Positions 35,907 through 44,513 of a DNA stretch of 64,000 nt are shown in pieces; position 1 is the first letter of the stretch; each line of letters starts with the position of its first letter. Where the stretch lies: assembly GCF_017993425.1 (NCBI RefSeq), contig NZ_JAGOMQ010000017.1:1-64000 (forward strand), read 5' to 3'. A program made the position numbers and the translations under genes. The notes under the pieces are model-generated. The model was not told the DNA's origin. It was given only the letters and a program-made list of their open reading frames with translations, and did not search any database. The DNA is from Amaricoccus sp. GTDB lineage: Bacteria > Pseudomonadota > Alphaproteobacteria > Rhodobacterales > Rhodobacteraceae.

Positions 35907-36728
35907 ATGCGTGCCGTATTTGCTGCGCTCACCCTGTGCTTCGCATACGAGCCGGCCCATGCGACAAGCTTCGTCTCGGCCGGGTCCTTCGTGGATGTCT
36001 TGACGGCCGGCGGCCCGGTCTCCGAATCCGACTTCCAGTTGACCTTCGACACGATCAACGAAGGCCGGTCCCGTGCGACCGCGGTGGGCGTCGTGGCGGA
36101 CGGGGTCGGTATCGCCTCGGGCGCCTTCGCGAATGCGGAAACCGGCAGGTTCGGCTCGTCGATCTCGAAGGACGCGAGCGACGCCGCGCCGGGAGAGGTC
36201 AGCGGCGGCGGCGGCTTTGGCTCGACCCTGACCTTTGCGGGCAGCGGTCAGGTTCGGTATCGGCTCGACTTCCGCTACAAGTGGGACGTGAAGCCCGCGC
36301 CGGCCGCCGCGACGCCCGGCTTCTTTTCCAACGCCCTGGTGCAGATCGTCGACCAGCAAGGCATGATCGTCAGGCAGGACGAGTTCGTGTTCGAGCCATG
36401 GTTCGAGTCGACGGCCGAGCCGACGTCGGGTTTGCTCAAATCCTACGTCGAGGTCGTCATGGACGTCGCCGACGGGGATCGCTTCGACTGGGTCGTCGGG
36501 GGCGATACGATTCTCGGCCCCGGGGCGTGGGGCGCGCTGGGGATGAAGGGGCGCGCCTCCGTCTGGGCGAGCGACGGCGTTGCGATCGCCTTCGAAGATC
36601 CGGAGTTCATGACGAGAGCGACCCCGGCGCCGGTGCCGCTGCCTGCCGGCGGATGGCTGCTCATGGGCGGAGTGGCGACGTTCGGCGTCTTCCGCCGCCG
36701 GCTGCGGCGTTCGAGCTGCGGCGGCTGA
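35907..36728 (+). CDS. VPLPA-CTERM sorting domain protein
   Basis: The 273-aa protein has a signal peptide (residues 1-20, PAHA), a beta-rich region of unknown function, and a C-terminal tripartite sorting signal: APVPLPAGG near 242-250, a hydrophobic helix, then RRRLRR. The VPLPA-type signal is recognised by an exosortase-like enzyme encoded elsewhere. Codon use is less GC-biased than neighbours. It follows the carD terminator and has its own 160-bp leader. Confidence 0.85.
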   Translation: MRAVFAALTLCFAYEPAHATSFVSAGSFVDVLTAGGPVSESDFQLTFDTINEGRSRATAVGVVADGVGIASGAFANAETGRFGSSISKDASDAAPGEVSGGGGFGSTLTFAGSGQVRYRLDFRYKWDVKPAPAAATPGFFSNALVQIVDQQGMIVRQDEFVFEPWFESTAEPTSGLLKSYVEVVMDVADGDRFDWVVGGDTILGPGAWGALGMKGRASVWASDGVAIAFEDPEFMTRATPAPVPLPAGGWLLMGGVATFGVFRRRLRRSSCGG

Positions 36729-36785
36729 CCCTCGGACCTGCCGGGAAGAGGCTTCGCCGCCTCCGGTTCTGACTGCCGGCGCGCG

Positions 36786-36929
36786 CTACATCTTGGCCTG
36801 TGCGTCGTCGGCGGTGTCGCTGATCGCCTCGCCGCCCGACTTCAGATCCTGGCCGACGCCGCTCATCGTGTTGCAGGCGGCGAGGAGGCCGAGGAGCCCG
36901 GCGAGGAGGAGGGTTGTGAAGGCGCGCAT
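36786..36929 (-). CDS. Entericidin A/B family lipoprotein
   Basis: The 47-aa protein has a signal peptide and lipobox LAAC (Cys19), then the entericidin pattern NTMSGVGQDLKSGGEAISD. These tiny membrane lipoproteins are widespread; in enteric bacteria they form an antidote/toxin pair, but in alphaproteobacteria usually a single copy of unknown role is found. It is transcribed in the same direction as the CDF gene upstream (67 bp apart). Confidence 0.9.
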   Translation of the reverse strand: MRAFTTLLLAGLLGLLAACNTMSGVGQDLKSGGEAISDTADDAQAKM

Positions 36930-36996
36930 TTCTCGTTCTCCCGAACCACAGGTTTTCCCGGGTGAAACGCCGGCCGGCGCGGCCGGTTCCTGCCGG

Positions 36997-37887
36997 TCAG
37001 AGCACGGGCACGCCGCCGTTGTGCTTCGCCTTGAAGTCGGGCTCGACATGGATGACCGGCCGGACGCCGGCGATGTCGCGGCGCAGCGCCGCCTCGATGC
37101 GGTCGCAGATCGCGTGCGATTCGGCGACGGTCATCTCGGCGGGGACCACGAGGTGGAACTCGACGAAGACCGCGCTGCCGGCCTGGCGGGTGCGCACGTC
37201 GTGGGCCTCCAGCGCGCCCTCGGCCTCGGCCGAGATGACCGCGCGGATCGCCGCCAGCGTCTCGTCGGGGACGGCGGCGTCCATCAGGCCGCCGAGCGAA
37301 TCGCGGATCACCGTCCAGCCCGACCAGAGGATGTTGAGCGCCACCGCGGCGGCGAGGGCCGGGTCGAGGATCGCCCAGCCGGTCAACGCCGCGAGCACGA
37401 TGCCCGCGACCACCCCGACCGAGGTCACCACGTCGGCGGCGAGGTGCCGCCCGTCGGCGACCAGCGCCGGCGAGCGCCGCCGGCCGCCGAGCCGGATGAG
37501 CAGGAAGGCCCACGTGGCGTTGACCGCCGTGGCGACGAGGCTGATCGCCACGCCCTTGAACGGCGCATCCGGCATCCGCGGCGCGAGGAAGCCGCCCCAG
37601 GCCTCGCGCAGGATCATCAGCGCCGCGACGACGATGAGCACGCCGGCGAAGACCGCGCTGAAGTACTCGACCTTGTGGTGGCCGTAGGGGTGGTTGGAAT
37701 CGGCCGGCTGGAGCGAGAGGCGGACGGCGAGGAGCGTCGCGACGGCGGTCGCCACGTTGACGAGGCTCTCGAGCGCGTCCGAGTAGAGCGCGATCGAGCC
37801 GGTGATGGCGAAGGCCAGGTACTTGAGCCCCAGCGTGGCGAGGCTCACCACGATGCTGCCGATGCCGAGGCGCAGGGTCAGGTCCAT
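36997..37887 (-). CDS. Cation diffusion facilitator family transporter
   Basis: The 296-aa protein starts at ATG 37887 after GGAGGGG. Six membrane segments occupy residues 8-205 and a cytoplasmic ferredoxin-like domain follows. The TM5 metal site is the usual HxxxD (RHLAAD), but TM2 has Glu and Asn (DALESLVN) where zinc exporters have His and Asp, so the metal may not be zinc; Mn or Fe are plausible. It exports divalent cations using the proton gradient. A Fur/Mur-like dyad lies about 75 bp upstream. Confidence 0.9.
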   Translation of the reverse strand: MDLTLRLGIGSIVVSLATLGLKYLAFAITGSIALYSDALESLVNVATAVATLLAVRLSLQPADSNHPYGHHKVEYFSAVFAGVLIVVAALMILREAWGGFLAPRMPDAPFKGVAISLVATAVNATWAFLLIRLGGRRRSPALVADGRHLAADVVTSVGVVAGIVLAALTGWAILDPALAAAVALNILWSGWTVIRDSLGGLMDAAVPDETLAAIRAVISAEAEGALEAHDVRTRQAGSAVFVEFHLVVPAEMTVAESHAICDRIEAALRRDIAGVRPVIHVEPDFKAKHNGGVPVL

Positions 37888-37962
37888 CTCGCGCCCCTCC
37901 GGTCCGCGTCGCGGCCTGCGGCTTAGCATCCCGGGGGTATGCGCGCAACCGATTGAAAACAT

Positions 37963-37983
37963 TGCAAACAGTTCTCATTCGCA
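37963..37983. promoter_or_regulatory. Possible Fur/Mur-type metal operator
   Basis: TGCAAAC-AGTTCTC-ATTCGCA is an imperfect dyad resembling the TGCAAAT/ATTTGCA-type boxes bound by alphaproteobacterial Fur/Mur. It is in the divergent region between the CDF transporter and rsmB, in an AT-richer patch (37953-37980). Evidence is the motif alone. Confidence 0.3.
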
Positions 37984-38166
37984 GGCGCAGCGGCCTGCGC
38001 GCGGCGGGGGATCCGTGGCGGCGGGCGGCGCTCCCGGGATTTCAAGCTGATTCCAAGGGATTGGCCCGTCGGCCCGGCCGGCGGCGGCTGCGGGGATCCG
38101 CCGGCGGGCGGCGTGGCGCAGGCATGGGTTGCCAGGGGCGGGGTTTTCCGGGCAGAAGCCGCCGCG

Positions 38167-39351
38167 ATGACCCCCGCCGCCCGCCTCTCCGCCGCGATCG
38201 AGCTCTTCGACGCGACCCTCGCCGGCGAGCCCGCCGAGCGGGCGCTGACGCGCTGGGCGCGGGCGAGCCGGTTCGCGGGCTCGAAGGACCGCGCGGCGGT
38301 GCGCGATCTCGTCTACGACGCGATCCGCCGGCGGCGCTCGCTGGCCTGGGCGGGCGGGGCGGAGACCGGGCGGGCGATCCTGCTGGCGCAGCAGGCCGCC
38401 GAGGGGGTGGATCTCGAGGCGCTCTGCACCGGCGAGGGGCACGATCCCGCGCCGCTGACCGCGGAGGAGCGGGCGCGGCTGGCCGCGCCGCCGGCGGGCG
38501 CGCCGGATCCGGTCCGGCTCGATTATCCGGACTTCCTCGACGCCAGCCTGCGGGCCTCGCTGGGGGCGGATTTCGAGCCCGTGCTGGCGGCGATGCAGGC
38601 GCGGGCGCCGGTGGATTTGCGGGTGAACACGCTGAAGACGAACGTCGGCGCGGCGCTGGTGGCGCTCGCGCGCGACGGCGTGTCGGCCGAGGCGCAGCCG
38701 CTCGCGCCGAACGCGCTCCGGGTGGTGGAGAACCCGCGCGCCGTGGCGTCGAGCCGGGCCTATACGCAGGGCATGGTCGAGCTGCAGGACGTGTCGAGCC
38801 AGCTCGTCGCCGCGCTGGCCGGGGCGCGGCCGGGGATGGTGGCGCTCGACTATTGCGCGGGCGGGGGCGGCAAGACGCTGGCGCTGGCCGCGGCGATGCG
38901 GGGCGAGGGGCGGCTGCTCGCCTGGGACGCCAATCCGCGGCGGATGGCCGATCTGCCGGAGCGGGCGCGGCGCGCCGGCGCGGTGGTGCAGGTGCTGGAG
39001 CCGGCCGGGTTGGCGCGGCTGGGACCGGTCTGCGATCTCGTGCTGGTGGACGCGCCCTGCTCGGGGACCGGGGCGTGGCGGCGCAAGCCGGAGGGGAAGT
39101 GGCGGCTGACCGAGGCGGAGCTTGCGTCCTATCCGCCGCTGCAGGACGGCATCCTCGACGGCGCCGCGCGGGTGGTGAAGCCGGGGGGCGCGCTGGTCTA
39201 TGCGACCTGCTCGCTGCTCGCGGTGGAGAACGAGGCGCGGGCGGCGGCGTTCGCGGCGCGCCACCCGGGCTGGAAGGCCGAGGGGACGCGGCGGCTGAGC
39301 CCGCTCGACGGCGGCGACGGGTTCTTCGTGGCGCGCTTCCGGGCGCCGTGA
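38167..39351 (+). CDS. rsmB: RsmB-type rRNA cytosine-5 methyltransferase
   Basis: The protein has 394 aa from ATG 38167. The N-terminal NusB-like part (TRWARASRFAGSKDRAAVRD) is followed by the NOL1/NOP2/Sun methyltransferase domain. The SAM site is DYCAGGGGKTLAL, the catalytic Cys pair lies in LVDAPCSGTGAWRR and VYATCSLL, and PPLQDGILDGAARVV links them. It methylates C967-type positions of 16S rRNA or a related target. An upstream ATG at 38113 lacks support. Confidence 0.9.
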   Translation: MTPAARLSAAIELFDATLAGEPAERALTRWARASRFAGSKDRAAVRDLVYDAIRRRRSLAWAGGAETGRAILLAQQAAEGVDLEALCTGEGHDPAPLTAEERARLAAPPAGAPDPVRLDYPDFLDASLRASLGADFEPVLAAMQARAPVDLRVNTLKTNVGAALVALARDGVSAEAQPLAPNALRVVENPRAVASSRAYTQGMVELQDVSSQLVAALAGARPGMVALDYCAGGGGKTLALAAAMRGEGRLLAWDANPRRMADLPERARRAGAVVQVLEPAGLARLGPVCDLVLVDAPCSGTGAWRRKPEGKWRLTEAELASYPPLQDGILDGAARVVKPGGALVYATCSLLAVENEARAAAFAARHPGWKAEGTRRLSPLDGGDGFFVARFRAP

Positions 39352-39443
39352 GCGCACAACCGCCGCCGGTTTCACCCGCACTGAACATTACCTATGGTTG
39401 AGTTGGCCGGAATCGGCTAGTCTCGGCGCCCGTGTGTCGGCGG

Positions 39444-41702
39444 ATGGACGGGACGGCGGACGTGAGCGACGAGACGCAGAACCTGATCGACGGCCGCGCG
39501 GGCGGCTTCGCCCTGGCGGCGACGGGCCTCCTCGCCGGGGCGGCGGTGGCGGCGGCGGGCGGCGGCGTGGCGGCCCCCGCCGGAATCGCTGCGGCGGTGC
39601 TGATCTTCGGCGGCTACGTCGCCGCGCAGCGCGTGGGGCTCGTCGAGAGCGGAAGCGCGGGCCGGCGCGGGCTGCCGCAGTTCGAGGCCTGCGCGGAGCC
39701 GGTCTTCGTCACCGACTTCCAGGGCCGCGTCGCGGCGCGAAATCCCGTCGCGGAGCGCATGGCGGCGTCCGGGCCGCTGCTCGCGCCGTGGTGCGAGGAC
39801 CCGCGGGCGAGCCTCTACCGCCTGGCCCGCGAGGCCCGCGCCAACGGCGTCGCCGCCGAGCCGGCGCTCGACCCCGGCCAGCGCGTGGTGGCGACCCGCC
39901 ACGGCCGCCGCAGCCTGCTCTGGCGGATCGAGCGGCTGCCCGGGACGGCGACGCCGGGCCTCGCCGGGGCGGGGGCGCCCTGGCTTCGAATCGACGCCGA
40001 GGGCCGCATCCTCGCCGCCAACGCCGCCGCCGAGGCGCTGGCCCCCGGCGCGACGCGGGTCGAGGCGCTGGTCGCCGACCCGCCGCTTCGCGCCGACGGC
40101 GTCCACTCGCTGGCGAGCTCCGGCCGCGCCGCCCGCGCCGTGGTCATGCCGGGCGAGGACGGCACGCGCGACGTGCTGCTGATCCCGCTCGACGTCGCCG
40201 AGGTCTCGGGCCTCGTGCCCGACCACTTCCTCGAGGACCTGCCGGTGGCGCTCGCCCGGCTGGAGACGACCGGCCGGCTCACCTACGCCAACACCGCGGC
40301 GCGGGCGCTGCTCGGGCCGCGGGCCGAGCCGGGCGCGAACATCGCCGAGCTGATCGAGGGGCTCGGCCGCCCGATCGCCGAGCGCCTCGCCGACACGCTG
40401 CGCGGCCGCGCCCTCGGCCGCTCCGAGGTCGCCCGCGGCATGGTCGACGGCCAGGAGATCTTCCTGCAGGTCGCCTTCACCCGCACCATGCTCGACGGCG
40501 CCCCCTCGCTCCTCGCCGTGCTCTCCGACGCGACCGAGCTGAAGACGCTGGAGGCGCAGTTCGTGCAGAGCCAGAAGATGCAGGCCGTGGGCCAGCTCGC
40601 CGGCGGCGTCGCCCACGACTTCAACAACCTGCTGACCGCGATCAACGGCCATTGCGACCTGCTGCTGATGCGCCACGACGTCGCCGACGTCGAGCATGGC
40701 GACCTGATGCAGATCCGCCAGAACGCCAACCGCGCCGCGGCGCTCGTCCGCCAGCTCCTCGCCTTCTCGCGCAAGCAGACCCTGCGTCCCACGATCATCA
40801 ACTTGCAGGACACGCTCTCCGAGCTCACCCACCTGCTGAACCGGCTCCTGACCGACAAGGTCACCTTGCGCATCTCGCACGGGCCCGACCTCTGGCCGGT
40901 GCGCGTCGACGAGCGCCAGATCGAGCAGGTGATCATGAACCTCGTCGTCAACGCCCGCGACGCCATGCCGCGCGGCGGCGAGGTGCGCATCGCCACGCGC
41001 AACCTGCGGCTGGAGCAGGATCTGCACCGCGACCGGGCGGTGGTGCTGCCCGGCGACTACGTGGTGATCGAGGTCGCCGACAGCGGCACCGGCATCCCCG
41101 AGGGCAAGCTCAACAAGATCTTCGAGCCCTTCTACACGACGAAGCAGGTCGGCGAGGGCACCGGCCTCGGCCTTTCGACCGCCTACGGCATCGTCAAGCA
41201 GACCGGCGGCTTCATCTTCGCCGACAGTCCGCCGGGGCAGGGCGCGGTCTTCACCATCTACCTGCCCGCCTACGACAAGGTCGAGCCGGCGGCCGCGCCG
41301 GAGCCGGAGCCGCGCCGTCCGCGCGACCTCACGGGCCGCGGTCTCGTACTGCTGGTCGAGGACGAGGATCCGGTGCGGAGCTTCGCCGCGCGGGCGCTGC
41401 GCCTGCGCGGCTACACCGTGCTCGAGGCGGGCTCGGGCGAGGCGGCGCTGGAGATCCTCGCGGATCCCGGCCTCCACGTCGACATCATGCTCTCCGACGT
41501 GATCATGCCCGGCCTCGACGGCCCGGCCTGGGTGCGCGAGGCGCAGAAGGCGCGGCCGGGGACCAAGGTGATCTTCATGTCGGGCTATGCCGAGGACGCC
41601 TTCGTCGGCGGCGACAGCGGCGTCCCGGGCGCGGGGTTCATGCCCAAGCCCTTCACGCTCAACGAGCTGACCCAGCGGGTGAAGGAGACGCTGGAGGGGT
41701 GA
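39444..41702 (+). CDS. cckA: Hybrid sensor histidine kinase CckA
   Basis: The hybrid kinase has 752 aa from ATG 39444; a GTG four codons earlier is possible. Two membrane segments lie within residues 20-60 and PAS-like regions follow. The HisKA domain has GGVAHDFNNLL with His391, and the ATPase shows NLVVNARDAMP and GTGLGLSTAYGIV. The C-terminal receiver has phospho-acceptor Asp685 in MLSDVIMPG. CckA feeds phosphate through ChpT to CtrA, controlling motility and gene-transfer-agent genes in Rhodobacterales. recA and alaS follow, as in relatives. Confidence 0.95.
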   Translation: MDGTADVSDETQNLIDGRAGGFALAATGLLAGAAVAAAGGGVAAPAGIAAAVLIFGGYVAAQRVGLVESGSAGRRGLPQFEACAEPVFVTDFQGRVAARNPVAERMAASGPLLAPWCEDPRASLYRLAREARANGVAAEPALDPGQRVVATRHGRRSLLWRIERLPGTATPGLAGAGAPWLRIDAEGRILAANAAAEALAPGATRVEALVADPPLRADGVHSLASSGRAARAVVMPGEDGTRDVLLIPLDVAEVSGLVPDHFLEDLPVALARLETTGRLTYANTAARALLGPRAEPGANIAELIEGLGRPIAERLADTLRGRALGRSEVARGMVDGQEIFLQVAFTRTMLDGAPSLLAVLSDATELKTLEAQFVQSQKMQAVGQLAGGVAHDFNNLLTAINGHCDLLLMRHDVADVEHGDLMQIRQNANRAAALVRQLLAFSRKQTLRPTIINLQDTLSELTHLLNRLLTDKVTLRISHGPDLWPVRVDERQIEQVIMNLVVNARDAMPRGGEVRIATRNLRLEQDLHRDRAVVLPGDYVVIEVADSGTGIPEGKLNKIFEPFYTTKQVGEGTGLGLSTAYGIVKQTGGFIFADSPPGQGAVFTIYLPAYDKVEPAAAPEPEPRRPRDLTGRGLVLLVEDEDPVRSFAARALRLRGYTVLEAGSGEAALEILADPGLHVDIMLSDVIMPGLDGPAWVREAQKARPGTKVIFMSGYAEDAFVGGDSGVPGAGFMPKPFTLNELTQRVKETLEG

Positions 41703-42054
41703 ACGGGGCCCGGCGTCGCCGGCTCGTCCGTCGGGGTCGGGCGGCTCGCTTCGCCCCGGGATCGTGCGCACCGGCGTGCTCTTCCGCGCCCCCTTGCCCG
41801 CCGCCGCCTGACGCGCGCTTCTCCACAGTCGCCAGGCGCGCCGATGCCCCCCTTGCGACGCCGCCCTGGCCCCGGCGCGATCGCCGGGGCAGGGCAATGG
41901 GCGGGGCGCTGCGCCGAGGCGATCGCCGGCAGGACGCCGCCCCCGGAACGGACCCGGCCCCGCCGCGGACGGGCGGCGCCGCGCCGGATCGCGCGGGCGT
42001 CCCGGCCACAGGCCGGCACCCGCAGGAGGGCGCCCCGCCCCGCCCCCCGCCCGG
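41703..42054. other. Gene-free region between cckA and the DUF488 gene
   Basis: Frames here are Arg/Pro/Ala-rich with no recognisable protein on either strand. The only structure seen is a 9-bp stem GCCCCGGCG/CGCCGGGGC with CGAT loop at 41869-41890. The genes on both sides converge on it. Confidence 0.5.
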
Positions 42055-42354
42055 CTACCTTGCCAGCCGCTCCTCCAGCGCGTCCCGCAGCACCACGGCG
42101 TTGTTGTGCTCCAGGTCGTGCGCCGCGTAGAGCAGCGTCGCCGGACCGGCCTCCGCCCGCGCGAGCAGCGCGTCGAAGGGCCCGGGGCTCGCCGCGATCT
42201 CCGCGAGGTAGCGGCGGCGGAACTCGTCCCAGCGCGCCGGATCGTGGCCGAACCAGCGGCGGAGCGCGTCGCTCGGGGCCACGTCCTTCGCCCATTCGTC
42301 CATGCCGAGCCGCGCCTTGGCCACGCCGCGCGGCCAGAGCCGGTCGACGAGCAC
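42055..42354 (-). CDS. DUF488 family protein, start unclear
   Basis: From GTG 42354 the protein has 99 aa and opens LVDRLWPRG, then MDEWAKDVAPSD, RRWFGHDPARWDEFRRRYLAE and LLYAAHDLEHNNAVVL, all standard for DUF488. Homologues have about 15-20 residues before VLVDRLWPRG. Here those residues (PPGEDEGWR) are encoded upstream in the same frame but without any ATG, GTG or TTG, while an ATG at 42402 is in another frame. Either a short form is made or a frameshift removed the original start. Function is unknown. Confidence 0.75.
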   Translation of the reverse strand: MLVDRLWPRGVAKARLGMDEWAKDVAPSDALRRWFGHDPARWDEFRRRYLAEIAASPGPFDALLARAEAGPATLLYAAHDLEHNNAVVLRDALEERLAR

Positions 42355-42397
42355 CCGCCAGCCCTCGTCCTCGCCCGGCGGAGCCCGATCCGCGCCA

Positions 42398-42970
42398 TCA
42401 CGCGGGCCGCGGCAGGGCCGTGTAGACGCGCTCGACGAAGGCGGCGAACTCGTCGATCCAGCTCTTGAGGAACTTCTCGGTGTCCGGGTTGGTCACCTCG
42501 CCCTCGTCGGTGATCAGGCCCGGCTTGAATTGCAGGTAGGCCTCCATCGTGGTCATCAGCGGCGCGCCGCAGAAGTTGAGCACGCCGCGCAGGCTCTGCT
42601 GGGCGAGCGCGGTGCCGATCATGCCGGGCGAGGTGCCGATCACCCCCGCGGGCTTGCGCGAGAAGGCGTTCTGCCCGTAGGGGCGCGTCCCCCAGTCCAG
42701 CGCGTTCTTGAGCCCGCCGGGGATCGAGCGGTTGTATTCCGGCGTGACGAACACGAAGGCCTCCTGTGCGGCAAGCGCCTCCTTGTAGGCGCGCGCCGGG
42801 GCGGGGAAGTCCTTGTCGTAGTCGTAGGAGTAGAGGGGCAGGTCGGCGAAGCCGATCTCGGTCATCACCAGCTCGGCCGGGGCCAGCCGCACCAGCGCGC
42901 GGGCGAGCTTGCGGTTGATCGACCCCTTGGCGAGGCTTCCGACGAGATAGCCGACGCGATAGTTGGACAT
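42398..42970 (-). CDS. NADPH-dependent FMN reductase family protein
   Basis: The 190-aa flavodoxin-fold enzyme has the phosphate-binding loop VGSLAKGSINRKLAR near residue 10 and the conserved VFVTPEYNRSIPGGLKNALDW around 85-105. It probably uses NAD(P)H and FMN to reduce quinones, azo compounds or flavins. The stop codon lies close to the unclear start of the DUF488 gene, so the two may share a transcript. Confidence 0.9.
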   Translation of the reverse strand: MSNYRVGYLVGSLAKGSINRKLARALVRLAPAELVMTEIGFADLPLYSYDYDKDFPAPARAYKEALAAQEAFVFVTPEYNRSIPGGLKNALDWGTRPYGQNAFSRKPAGVIGTSPGMIGTALAQQSLRGVLNFCGAPLMTTMEAYLQFKPGLITDEGEVTNPDTEKFLKSWIDEFAAFVERVYTALPRPA

Positions 42971-43108
42971 GGCGTTCTCCTTGCTGCCGGCGCGAGTATG
43001 GCGCGGAAGCCGCGGTTCACCAAACGTTAGGGTTTCGCGCCGAGCGTCGGGCGAGCCTTGAAGATTTGCGTTGCAATGTTCCTGTTTTTCCCCAAGTGTG
43101 GGGAGCGA

Positions 43109-43123
43109 GAACAAGGCATGAAC
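43109..43123. promoter_or_regulatory. LexA (SOS) box upstream of recA
   Basis: GAAC-AAGGCAT-GAAC is a perfect match to the alphaproteobacterial LexA consensus (GTTC-N7-GTTC read on the other strand). It lies 52 bp before the recA start, where repression of the promoter would be expected. Confidence 0.85.
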
Positions 43124-43174
43124 GGTCTGCCCGGATTGCCGCGATCCGACAGGTGTGGAATATAGGGGCACGAG

Positions 43175-44239
43175 ATGAGCTCTCCCGTGGTGGACTTCTC
43201 CGAAAGACGCGGCATGGACAAGCAGAAGGCGCTGGAATCGGCGCTGGCGCAGATCGAGCGCAGCTTCGGCAAGGGCTCGATCATGCGGCTCGGCGCGACG
43301 CCGGCGCTCGACATCGAGGCGATCTCGACCGGCTCGATCGGCCTCGACATCGCGCTCGGCATCGGCGGCCTGCCCAAGGGGCGGATCATCGAGATCTACG
43401 GGCCGGAAAGCTCGGGCAAGACGACGCTGGCGCTGCACGTGCTGGCCGAGGAGCAGCGCGCCGGCGGCGTCTGCGCCTTCGTCGACGCCGAGCACGCGCT
43501 CGACCCGGCCTATGCGAAGAAGGTCGGCGTCAACATCGACGAGCTGCTGATCAGCCAGCCCGACACCGGCGAGCAGGCGCTCGAGATCACCGAGACGCTG
43601 GTGCGTTCCGGCGCGGTCTCGGTGGTGGTGGTCGACTCGGTCGCGGCGCTGACGCCGAAGTCCGAGCTCGAGGGCGAGATGGGCGAGGCGCAGGTCGGCG
43701 CCCAGGCCCGGCTGATGAGCCAGGCGATGCGCAAGCTCACCGCGGCGATCTCGCGGTCGAACTGCATGGTGATCTTCATCAACCAGATCCGCATGAAGAT
43801 TGGCGTGATGTTCGGCAGCCCCGAGACGACCTCGGGCGGCAACGCGCTGAAGTTCTACGCGAGCGTGCGGCTCGACATCCGCCGGATCGGCGCGATCAAG
43901 GACCGCGACGAGGTGGTGGGCAACTCCACGCGCGTGAAGGTGGTGAAGAACAAGGTCGCCCCGCCGTTCCGGCAGGTCGAGTTCGACATCATGTACGGCG
44001 AGGGCATCTCCAAGCGCGGCGAGCTGATCGACCTCGGGGTCAAGGCCGGCGTGGTGGAGAAGTCGGGGGCCTGGTACTCCTTCGCCGACCAGCGCATCGG
44101 CCAGGGGCGGGAGAACGCCAAGACCTTCCTCAAGGACAATCCCGACATCGCCTGGGCGATCGAGGACAAGATCCGCGCCGCCCACGGCCTCGACTTCGGC
44201 ATGACGGCCGAGGAATCGGCCGAGGTCCTCGACGACTGA
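43175..44239 (+). CDS. recA: Recombinase RecA
   Basis: The 354-aa protein starts at ATG 43175; ATG 43214 ([17 protein letters not shown]) is an alternative. Walker A is GPESSGKT near 76-83, the L1/L2 loop regions contain [13 protein letters not shown] and [18 protein letters not shown], and the C-terminus ends acidic (EESAEVLDD). It catalyses strand exchange and LexA self-cleavage. Regulation by LexA is indicated by the upstream box. alaS follows, as in many alphaproteobacteria. Confidence 0.98.
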   Translation: MSSPVVDFSERRGMDKQKALESALAQIERSFGKGSIMRLGATPALDIEAISTGSIGLDIALGIGGLPKGRIIEIYGPESSGKTTLALHVLAEEQRAGGVCAFVDAEHALDPAYAKKVGVNIDELLISQPDTGEQALEITETLVRSGAVSVVVVDSVAALTPKSELEGEMGEAQVGAQARLMSQAMRKLTAAISRSNCMVIFINQIRMKIGVMFGSPETTSGGNALKFYASVRLDIRRIGAIKDRDEVVGNSTRVKVVKNKVAPPFRQVEFDIMYGEGISKRGELIDLGVKAGVVEKSGAWYSFADQRIGQGRENAKTFLKDNPDIAWAIEDKIRAAHGLDFGMTAEESAEVLDD

Positions 44240-44377
44240 ACCGCCTTCGGAGGGAGGCCGGCCTCGGGGGCATCGAGCCCCCCTCGTCCGGGCGGCGGCG
44301 CGAGAAGCGCCCCCGCCAAGCCCGCGTCCGCGGACCGGATTGCGGGAAGATCGTGATATATGTTTCAATAGCTTAAT

Positions 44378-44400
44378 CAGCGTCCCGCTGTGGGACGCTG
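44378..44400 (+). promoter_or_regulatory. Inverted repeat before alaS containing GTCCCGCTGTGGGAC
   Basis: Perfect 9-bp arms CAGCGTCCC and GGGACGCTG surround GCTGT. An AT-rich run lies just before it (44353-44376), which could be promoter sequence. The inner 15 bases (44381-44395) resemble the dyad at 28667-28681. It could be an operator or an RNA stem in the alaS leader. Confidence 0.4.
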
Positions 44401-44513
44401 CGCGGGCGCGCCTCCGCCGAGCGTGGACAGCACCGGGCGGCGGCGCTAACGGTAGCGAAACCGACGGGCCGCCTCGCTGCGGACCGGTCATTCCTGCGCG
44501 AACGGAAGAGCCC

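Noticed and set aside
41703-42054. Frames between cckA and DUF488 as genes
   Set aside because: All are Arg/Pro/Ala-rich, without motif, signal or ribosome site.
39417-42401. 994-aa frame opposite cckA
   Set aside because: Antisense shadow; no recognisable domain, and cckA is complete on the other strand.
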